Source: Anoplopoma fimbria
Lineage: Eukaryota; Chordata; Actinopteri; Perciformes; Anoplopomatidae
Length of the DNA: 64,000 nt
Assembly (NCBI RefSeq): GCF_027596085.1
Contig: NC_072464.1
Span: 19,794,124-19,858,123 of the forward strand
Direction: 5' to 3'
This document shows, one piece after another, positions 33,301 to 64,000 of the stretch (its first letter is position 1; every line of letters starts with the position of its first letter). A model generated the notes under the pieces. It was not told the origin of the DNA and did no database searches. It was given only the letters and a program-made list of their open reading frames with translations. The position numbers were made by a program, and so were the translations under genes.

Positions 33301-35434
33301 GGTGAGGCGAGGAGGCTGGTGATCTCTGGGCGTGGAGGGTTATCAGTCTCTCTCTCTTCCTCAGCTGGTTCGTCTGGCTGCTGTGCGGCTCACTGCTTGA
33401 CAGGCAGCGTCCCGACCAAAAGTAGGGCGACAACGCATATATTCAAATCTACAAGGAAGGAAGTGACATGCAACCCTTCCGAAACAGGAATGAAAGATGT
33501 TTTGTCTTTATATGGCAATGCACGCTTGCTGATAGCGTAGGTGACCACCGCGCCGGGTTTGAATTGATTTAAGAGATGTTTTTTACAGTTTCAGATTAGA
33601 CATCAGGGTAATACGAATAAGAATAAGGTGGCGAGAGAGCCCACATTCATTACTCTGATCAACTGGATGTGTCAATTATTTTAATGGATGCATTTTTTTA
33701 TATTTAATATCTAGATTCAAGACTGGTTGTCAGTGAGGGAGCTTGTCCTTCCTGTGACCTTTAAATCAAGCAGCCAGAGAGACGGGTGTTTAGATAGACA
33801 GACAGTTAGACGAAGAGGCTACAGATTACAGGTGAGTAGCCAGAACCACAGACAGGTAGTTTTAAATGTTAATGGAAATAGAGACGGATTGGTAAAAAGA
33901 CAGAAAAGACAGGTAGATACAGAGATAGAGGCAAAGACACAAACGGGTAGTTTAAAATACCAATCAAAGGAATGGCAGGTAATTAGAGACAAGGAGGTAA
34001 ATAAGAGAGTCAGACAGGCAGAAATGAGGAAATACTGGTAAGTATGTAAGAGAGGCAGGAGGGTGAAGATAGACAGATAAGACTGGAGGAGACAAAAACA
34101 GGTGGACAAACAGGTGGTGTCCACATACTTTTGTCAATATATATGTATAACTGACAGTTTCCCTCTGGGTATGTTAAATACACACACACACACACACTCA
34201 AACACACATAAAGGAGAGCGATATGTGCGATACAGTCTATGAAAACTTGAATGGGAGTTTTAGAGTTGTCTGTTGCTATGACCGTTGCTAAGGAGTCTGT
34301 TGAACCGGAACCTGCAAAGTAGTGCAAAGTCTCTGAAGTAAGATATTGTTATTTCATAGTTATTGTCTTTTTGAATTAAAGCTAGTATCAGCTAAGCAGT
34401 ACGTAGAACAGAGCTTGTCTGATGAGTTGGGTTAGCAGGTAACCTATTTAGTTAGTAAAAGGCTACAGTTTAACAACAACTATGCTTCCTATTTGAAAAT
34501 TGTGAATATACTGTATAGTAATATTATGAGACATAAATCCATATTAGGAACGTATGACATAAGCTGACAAGTCTAACGACAGTGAAGGAAGTGCTCAGTT
34601 TAAATAAAAGTTAAAGTAGCCCTACACATTATGCAGATTGGCACATTTCAGAATAATGTTTTCTATATTTTTATATTTTATTAATTATTTTATTATAATT
34701 ATGGATTTATTGATGGGATGATCCCTTAAATGTAAAGCTGTCAAATTAAATGTAGTGCAGAAAAAGTATATATATATATATATTTTTTTTGTGGATTAGA
34801 GGTGAGGTATATAACATTGACATATTAAAATAAAGTACATCAAAATTGTAGAAAAATGTACAAAGATACATCCAACCATTGCTTATTAAACAGTAATTTT
34901 GTAATTTATCATTATTTATTTAACCAGACAAAAAAGCAAAGAGGGCCGTATGAAACGACACCAAATAGAACAAAAACAGGCCAGTTGTGGACTGTATGGA
35001 AACGGGAAACTCAAGTATAGTACCTTATTTGTACTGAAGTACAATTAATCAAGTAGCTACTTTGTACTTCTGTACAAATTTAAGGTACTCTACTTGAGTT
35101 TTCCAATTTATGCGGTAACTTTTTATCTGAATGCAGAAGGAACTGTTGTACTTTTTATCCCATAACTTATATCTGACACATATAGTTATGAGTTACTTTT
35201 TAGAGAAAGATTGTATTTTATCAAGAAAGCACATGATAAGCACATGGAAAACACTAAGTACAATTCAGTAACTCTTAAACAGAAAAGCAAATGTTGTATT
35301 GCTAAACCTGTTTTTTCATCCTTCTGCTATTAACTATCACACGACCTCCCAGACTTACAGCAACCTATGTTCCTAATACTTCATATAAGGATAACGACCT
35401 GCTGTACTTTCACATCCTGTCGTCTGCTGCCATC

Positions 35435-37001
<1,567 letters not shown>

Positions 37002-38816
37002 TCAACAGACTGCAGCCAGGACATGACTTTTAGAGGAGGTGGACATTCTGAATATTTACAAAAATAACTTGTGTTAACACGTGTTTTAATATTAACTTTA
37101 TTCAAAATAAGAAAAAGAAAAAATGGTTTAAAATATCCTGAAAAAGCCAAAATCAAATAAAGCCTACCACATCTCGTTTCTCACTCAGCTTAGAGCTGCT
37201 GTTCTTCCTCTGGTCATTGAGGTTTGCATACTAAAAACAATTTCAGGAAGAAGAGAGAGATTTTGTGAGCTTTAATTTGTGTTTGGAAACTTAGATTATA
37301 TCAATTATTATTAAGTAATCTTTGTGGTTTTTTTGTTTGTTTACTTACATATACACCAAAATATATGTGGTTGAGATCATACAGAAGTAGAAAGATTGGA
37401 CAAATGATGCAACTATCGGATGGAAAGATGGATGAGTATTTGTGTTTGGATTTATTTACAATTATTTATTTTTTACATTGTTAACCTATCACATGCATAA
37501 AAGGTAATACACTACTTCAGAGACTCAAATTATATTACCAATTACAAACAAAATAAGAAGGTGAAAACATACAGTATGTTGATTACATTTTGAATGTTTC
37601 ATTTTTTAATTTTAACATGTATTGTAATTAATAAATAGATAAACAACTTGTTTATGTAAGGGGTTTATGTTGATTATTCAATATAATTGTGCCTATTATG
37701 GATGAAACAGTAAATGTGTTGTCACTTTTTTATTCCATATACAAATATATGTGGTTGAGGTCAAACAGAAGTGCAAAGACCGGGCAAATAATACAACTAT
37801 AAAGGTTGAGAGATGGATTCGTGTTTTGTTTGGATTTATTAATCGTTATTAGTTTTGTAAAGTTCATGTGAGTGTGTTTGTGTGTGTGTTCCTTGTCATT
37901 TTTATTTAATAAATAAATAAAAACACCCTTGTGTCAGGTGTTTATGTTGAATTAAAAAATATGATTGGGCCTATTATGGATTATAGGAGTAAACTATGTG
38001 TTGTTGTTTTAATTGCATAATTGGGGTTGAGGTCAAGCAGAGCTGTGTAAATGATAACAGGTAGAGAGATTGACAAGTATTTTTTGTGGATGTATTTACT
38101 ATCATTTATTCTTTTAAATATTAGTAAAAAGGAGGAAGGAAAATAGCATTGTCACTAAATAGCATTCAAGAGAAGAATCTGCCTCCAAGACTAATCTTGG
38201 ACATGTTTGCCAAGAATTGATTGAACCACAAGTATTTATGTATAAACCACACAGTTTCACACTTACTAATACTTCCGATCTGACACTTTTCATACATGTA
38301 AGCCAGACTGATCCTAACTGTAGGCCTGTGGTTATTTTTATGATCCATACTATAATAATAATCAATCCTTTATTAGTCCCACAATGGGGAAATTACAATT
38401 CTCTGCATTTAACCCATCCCAGAGGAGCAGTGGGCTGCTGGGAGGCGCAACTCGGCATGTTGACTGTAGAAGGGTTTGAACCACCAACCTTGTGGTTGCG
38501 GGACAAGTGCTCCACCTCATGTGCCACAGCCGCCCCAACTGTAAACCTGATTGTGGCAGTGATCATGTAATATATCTCTATCTATATGTATACAGTACCA
38601 GTCAGAAGTTTGGACACACCTTCTCATTCAACTACTTTGAAGAATATAAAATATAAAACATATTCTGGTTTGTTGAGCATTTGTTTGTTTACCACATAAT
38701 TCCATATGTGTTCCTTCATAGTTTGGATGTCTTCAATATTAATCTACAATGTAGAAAAAAATAAAAATAAAGAAAAACCATTGAATGAGAAGGTGTGTCC
38801 AAACTTTTGACTGGTA

Positions 38817-38881
<65 letters not shown>

Positions 38882-38995
38882 ATTAGTTTTTATTTGTTAT
38901 ATGTTATTTTCTATATTTTGTATGTGTATACATTTGTTTGGCACTACTTGTATTCTTACATGTGTTGTAAATGAGTAAATAAATAGATAAACATC
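37002..38995. other. Intergenic DNA with repeats upstream of alg11
   Basis: AT-rich and non-coding. Two diverged tandem-like copies of a roughly 400-base block (ATATGTGGTTGAGGTCAAAC near 37740 against ATATGTGGTTGAGATCATAC near 37362, with a third at about 38020) suggest local duplication. A LINE-3'-end-like repeat with TTTATTAGTCCCACAATGGG is at about 38365-38535. It is followed by a Tc1-like MITE and a (TA)n run at 38820-38878. Confidence 0.55.
38592..38820. mobile_element. Tc1-like palindromic MITE, copy A
   Basis: Starts ACAGTACCAGTCAGAAGTTT and ends AACTTTTGACTGGTACTGT, near-perfect terminal inverted repeats next to TA. TTGGACACACCTTCTCATTC and its inverse are the ends typical of a fish Tc1/mariner family. 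At 229 bases it is too short for a transposase. It lies 284 bases upstream of the alg11 start codon. Confidence 0.85.
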
Positions 38996-38999
38996 ATGT

Positions 39000-39104
39000 G
39001 TCGATGACGTAGAGGTAAACAAACGCTGAGCCAATCAGAGAGAGGCAGCTCGGTCAGCTGACAGACGCTTCCGGGTTTGTGTCGTCGAGTGTTGTGTTGT
39101 CAAA
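39000..39104 (+). promoter_or_regulatory. alg11 promoter / 5' leader
   Basis: The 100 bases before the alg11 start contain a CRE half-site TGACGT (39005-39010), a CCAAT box (39031-39035), CAGCTG and TTCCGGGT (ETS-like). There is no TATA box. This fits a housekeeping promoter. Sites are by consensus only. Confidence 0.5.
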
Positions 39105-44432
<5,328 letters not shown>

Positions 44433-46680
44433 AGAGGAACAGTCGAGGCCCGGTGTCCACCAGGGACCAGGACTTTATGTTTAATTAATTCTGCTCTACA
44501 GATATATGAGGTTAAACAGGGAGACATATCTACGTTTAAAACAGGCTAAGCTTCCGACGCTGTCACTAAAGCGTGACATAGTGTCTCATTCTTAATTTCA
44601 AATAAAAGAAAACGGAGCAGAAATTGTTAAGTTCATGATGGACCCCCAGAGACAAACTTGAAGCTAAAAGGTTAAGCATGTGTCAAACTCACAATGACTG
44701 TTCACCAAACAAACAGAAACATGGAGGAGCAGCAAAGAAGAAGCATTGTTCAATATCAGCAGATCTCTGTAATGTCTGTAGTGTCAAAGGTCAATGTCTG
44801 ACCTCCAGCTGAAAGCCTCCCCCAAACAAAAAACCTTAACAGGGCTGATCGCTTTAATGTCCATTTGAAGAAATTCCAGTGACCCAGCTTGGAGAAGCAG
44901 ATGACAGATGAAACATAAACATCGTGTTCACCATCAAACTATCAATGTTGATGTGACGTTGGCTAAATTCAGGAAGCTTTTAATCACATTATCCCAAGTG
45001 GGAAGTTACATTTACAAGAGGAAATCTATTTTGGGATTGTTTATTTTCTTATCAGGTGTTAAATGACAATGTTATCATTAATGTCTTATCACTCTGACAT
45101 TTGGTACAGGACCTGTTGAGCCTTGATTACCACAGAGGCTGAAAGCGGAGGGATATTGATCATGCTAAGCTAGCAGTTTTCCCCTGCTTCAAGTCTTTAT
45201 GCTAAGCTAAACCAAACACATGCTGCACAGATAATAAACTTCCATGAATCTTCCCGTCTGACAATGAAGCATATACAAAAATGTTCCTTTAAGGCGTTAA
45301 ATTAAATGTTACATTTCAAACAGCTTTTTATGCAACACCACTGAAGGCCAAATGTGTTTGTTAGTGTGGAAGTGAGTTGTATCAAGTTAATACTGGTGAT
45401 ACTTTTATATAGAATTTATTCATGATGATGTTTTCATCCGTTTTCCGAATTACTGACAGATTCTTAAATAGATGTAAAGGGGTTTGCAATGTTGTATTTC
45501 CTGTCGTGGTTACCGAAATGAAGACTTTTCTTTTGTTGTTTCTATGCACATCAACGGAGCACTTCAAAACGTGTTTGGGTTAAGATGATGGCCGAATCGC
45601 TCTTATTTAAATGCTGTTTCACTTCCTGCATTCCTGTTTGTAATGAGTTCACAAATATATTATAAAGTGTGAAATATTAAAAATCTTTATTTCATAGAGG
45701 CATTATTACTATTTAGGTATGTCCATGTAGAGAGGATGAGAAACTGAAGTTCTACTTAAACAATACTGCAATAAACGCAATCGTCAAACACTTCATAGAA
45801 ACTGCTTGTTTGTGCTGCCAACTTGTGGCAAGAAACAGTTAAAGCACAGCAAAGGTACAAACACTGCTGCTTATTAGAGAATATCTTACATTTATTTATT
45901 TATTCTGCACCAAAGTGAAGAATAACATTAAATCCTATGAAAAGACCAATACCAACAACAGATAAAACACTATTTCAAAAAAAATTAAATTGTTTGGGTT
46001 TTTAAAGATTTACCTCTTTAGTAGGAACCAATTGGCCCGGAGCTGAGAGCCAGAACAGAAAATAATCGAGAGACAGATCAACACATTGTTAGTTCGGGTC
46101 TTTTTGTGGGATTTGTTAAAAGTTAGAAAGATATCAAATAACGCTAGACTTATAAGTTATAAAATACATAACAACGGACGAAAAAACCTAACAACTGGAC
46201 GTTCAGACATGCTTGAACTGCTCCCTCAAGCTGTCTTTTTGTATTCTTCATAGAGTCAGACAAAGTGTGGCAGGTGAAAACATCAGATCTGTGTGGAGAG
46301 ATGAGGAGACTGTGACCTATCTCCAACACACAACAACAATATATTTGCATTAACTTTTGCCAATTTCCTGGAAATGTAATTAGAATTTTCACTAAATTTG
46401 GATGCCTTGACCTATGACCTTTCGCCATCCTTCAGGTGTGGCTGTTCAGAACAGCTTTTAACACTTTTAGACCTGGTTGGATAATTCAATGTACAAATGA
46501 GTTTGTTTAAAGCAAACTGAGGCCTTAAAACTGAATGAATAGGACAGTGATACTGGCTGGTTAAAGGTCACTGCAGAAGAAAGCTCCTTATTTGTCTAAC
46601 AAACAAATGCATCTCTTCCCCCATGAAACATTTGCAACGCTGAATTTAACATGTTTTAGTTAATGCTTTCTTGTTTTGAC
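44433..46680. other. Intergenic DNA between convergent alg11 and nek5 (3' UTRs)
   Basis: Holds both 3' UTRs. AATAAA at 44601-44606 is the probable alg11 signal. TTTATT at about 45893 could be the nek5 signal on the other strand. A MITE-like copy is at about 45160-45296. No coding exon is seen. Confidence 0.55.
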
Positions 46681-61788
<15,108 letters not shown>

Positions 61789-61793
61789 AACAC

Positions 61794-62530
61794 CTGTAAG
61801 ACCTGTAAAAAGAAACACAATAAAGTTTTTACACTGAAATGAGAGAAGAGAAAGTTTTTCAATTGCCAAGACAGAAAGAAAATGTGCCTTATTGCTAGTG
61901 AATGCTAATCTACCAGCTTGTTATTTTTTTTTTTTTTTGTTTAAGGCTGCAACCAACAATTATTTTCATTTTCAATCAATCTGCTGAAGCCTAAATGTCT
62001 GTTTTAAAAAAAAGAAATCTAAAGTATTAGGTTTATAGCGTTATAAAACAGAGAAAAGTGTGTGCAGCATTTTATGTCGTAGCTCCAAGTGAAGCCAACA
62101 GCACTACATCATTATTTAATAAGCTAATCATTTATATTGTAAGTGAAATATGTTTTTAAATAAAGTAGCAACTATTAAATAAATGTAATGAAGTTAAAAG
62201 TATAGTATTTGCCTTAAAATATAGTAGAGTTGAAGTATAAAGTCGCATAAAAAATAGAAATGCACATGTCAAGTACCTCAATATTGTACTAAAATATTGT
62301 ACTTGAGTACTTAGTAACTTTTTTTGTATTGGACTGAATATAATGATTATTTTATTTATGGATTAATCTGCTGGTTATTAATCAACTGATTGTAAAAATT
62401 GTGAAAATTATGAAAATGGTATAAAATGCCTAAAGTGCCTTTAAATTGTGTTTTTTGTGCAATAATTTTAATCTGTAAAATATCTAAATCCATATAGTGA
62501 AGTATAATTTGTGAATGAACTCTGGCTCAC
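61794..62530. other. Probable nek5 first intron / leader region
   Basis: AT-rich DNA between the first coding exon and the CpG-richer promoter region. It contains 'gggctgcaac'-type (about 61945-62020, reverse-type near 62330-62420) and 'AAGTACTT' (about 62265-62315) dispersed repeats. No coding exon is seen. The 5' UTR exon itself could not be placed. Confidence 0.5.
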
Positions 62531-62534
62531 AGAA

Positions 62535-62866
62535 AGGTCAAAGGTCAACAACACAGTGACGAGTTCCGGCGGAAGTAGCCCGTTGCCATGGAGACAGATA
62601 CACAGGCTACACTAACTTAGCTTCCAAGCTAACACAACATCAGTTTCGGGCCAAATAGCAGTTTTTTTCCCCACATTTAAGTGTCAGATAATAACATTTA
62701 TTCTTACCCTCTACAGAGTTGTCTTGTTCTGAGAAGTCACATAGTGGAAATAATTAAAGCGGTGGAAATAAACTTTAAACTAAGGAGGCGTTGTGTCTAC
62801 GGTCTGCGTTTGTCAACTACGGCAAGCGCAAAGGAGGAAACGCATGGAATGCTGGGAGTTGTAGTC
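62535..62866 (-). promoter_or_regulatory. nek5 promoter region with DR1, ETS, X-box-like and ZNF143-like sites
   Basis: AGGTCA-A-AGGTCA at 62535-62547 is a perfect DR1 nuclear-receptor repeat. GCGGAAGT at 62569-62576 is ETS-like. GTTGCCATGGAGAC at 62582-62595 reads GTCTCCATGGCAAC in the nek5 direction, with one perfect X-box half (GGCAAC). GGAATGCTGGGAGTTGTAGT at 62846-62865 is, on the other strand, close to the ZNF143/THAP11 element ACTACAATTCCCAGCATGC. The cluster lies 0.75-1.1 kb upstream of the first coding exon. Consensus matching only; the start site is not known. Confidence 0.5.
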
Positions 62867-62899
62867 GTAGTAGTTTTTTGCGTAATTCGACAAAAACGC

Positions 62900-63509
62900 C
62901 TCTTTTTTCCAGCATATTGATAAAATAAACATAAAGTTAGAGTCAGTTTATGATAATAAGAAATCCTTAAGAACTCAACAGCCAGTTTACATTAACTTTG
63001 ACAGTTTATTCTTGTATAATTTCAAAGGTATTCCTAATAAACCGCATTTGTTACAATATTTGAAACAATTAACCAGTTAATTGATTAATTGATTACCAGA
63101 TATTTTGATAGATCACGGTGTTCCTCAGATTTATTTTCAAATTTTCAGATTATTGTTTCAATTTGTATTGAATTACTTGAACTTTAAAATTCATAATATA
63201 ACATTTAACATTTACCATGAAAGCCCAAAAAGTGATTGATCAATTCTGAAAATGCAGTTTTATTGTCGTACTTATATTATTTATTTAAAACTTTAACAGT
63301 TTAAGAATCTAAAAAAAAAAAAAAAGAAGAAGCAAAACCTGTCAATCAATGTGGGGGGTGGGGGGCAGAAAGACTTATTTTTGTTTCAGCATTTATCATT
63401 TGTTCTAACTCAGTTCCTGCAATGTGACATGTGACAGTTATCAGGAAATGATCAGTTGTTTTCTGTACAAGAGTTTGAGGTATTTGGATGAGGCAAGACA
63501 ACTACTCAA

Positions 63510-63550
<41 letters not shown>

Positions 63551-64000
63551 ATCACACACACACACAAACACACACACACACAGTAGTGCAGTGATGACAC
63601 AGACACATTCAGCAGTACAAAATAGGAGTGGCGATGTGTGATTTAAATGGAAAACAGAAGAGGAAGTGGCCTCTAGGGTGCCCTTAAAATTGAGAAGTTG
63701 CAATTCAGTGAAATAAAGGCTGCCCCCATGCTAGAACACTTTCTGCACACTAGTACCCATTTTAATTTTTTCACCCCTTCCCCTCAGACCGTCTGGGTCT
63801 GCCACTATCTCTGCAGTCATCTCTCACCTGTCCACTCTGTAATCAGAACCAGAGGCTTCACTGCGACTGCAAAGACAAGATCCTGATTTAAGTCCTTAGT
63901 TTGGCACCAGAGGTTTGACGCTTTATTCACAGTTACAGATCATGTTGCCGTTGTCACATTTTAGCCATCACACCCCAGAAGGATATGCCGGGAATCCATA
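62900..64000. other. Upstream DNA with no firm gene
   Basis: AT-rich sequence, a 'gggctgcaac'-related stretch near 63060-63130, a (CA)n run with AAACAC breaks at 63511-63583, and at 63788-63891 a weak exon-like segment after a pyrimidine-rich CAG acceptor. Nothing here reaches the level of a gene call. Confidence 0.45.
63511..63583. repeat. (CA)n microsatellite, interrupted
   Basis: ACACAC runs separated by AAACAC and ATCACAC. Confidence 0.92.

Noticed and set aside
33238..33540. A 100-codon frame upstream of the small gene
   Set aside because: Composition is low in structure, with no splice or promoter support and no similarity I recognise.

Overview
The window is vertebrate nuclear DNA, almost certainly from a teleost fish, probably a percomorph. 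The evidence is short introns with GT-AG borders, very long (TG)n/(CA)n tracts, a Tc1-like palindromic MITE, an L2/Maui-like LINE, a decayed piggyBac, and fish-type orthologues of five vertebrate genes. There are no bacterial features, tRNA, rRNA or CRISPR arrays that I can see. Nearly all the long open frames in TG/CA tracts are low-complexity artefacts. The gene models below were built by joining exons with consistent phases.

Layout, left to right. (1) 1-5505: the 3' part of abi2 (+), ending in its SH3 domain. Two adjacent proline-rich exons each carry one extra C. (2) 5506-12.2 kb: 3' UTR and intergenic DNA, with a broken copy of part of cnot11 exon 1 at about 11.15 kb followed by TG-rich repeats. 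(3) 12.25-18.0 kb: cnot11 (+), complete, 7 coding exons, 445 aa, with a CpG-rich promoter. (4) 19.6-28.6 kb: lcp1 / L-plastin (-), complete coding region, 15 coding exons, 620 aa. Its first intron holds a decayed piggyBac element, and an intron near its 3' end holds a scrambled LINE fragment between minisatellites. (5) 28.7-39.0 kb: mostly repeats, plus a small three-exon gene (+, 127 aa) that I cannot name, whose first intron contains an AT-rich palindrome. (6) 39.1-44.4 kb: alg11 (+), complete, 5 exons, 526 aa, with a first intron that is nearly all TG repeat. (7) 46.7-61.8 kb: nek5 (-), complete, 23 coding exons, 841 aa, convergent with alg11. An L2-like LINE sits in one intron, and the probable promoter at 62.5-62.9 kb carries an RFX X-box-like site. 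(8) 62.9-64.0 kb: upstream DNA with nothing firmly coding.

The genes do not form a pathway. abi2 acts in the WAVE actin-nucleation complex, lcp1 bundles actin, cnot11 belongs to the CCR4-NOT deadenylase complex, alg11 builds the lipid-linked N-glycan precursor at the ER, and nek5 is a NIMA-family kinase. From general knowledge, LCP1, ALG11 and NEK5 lie in human 13q14 and ABI2 and CNOT11 on human chromosome 2, so the window may join two ancestral syntenic blocks between cnot11 and lcp1. I found no wholly new system. The most unusual items are the uncharacterised 127-aa gene, the ghost cnot11 exon, the paired abi2 frameshifts, the loss of the second EF-hand loop in lcp1, the AT-rich palindrome, and splice sites built directly into microsatellites.
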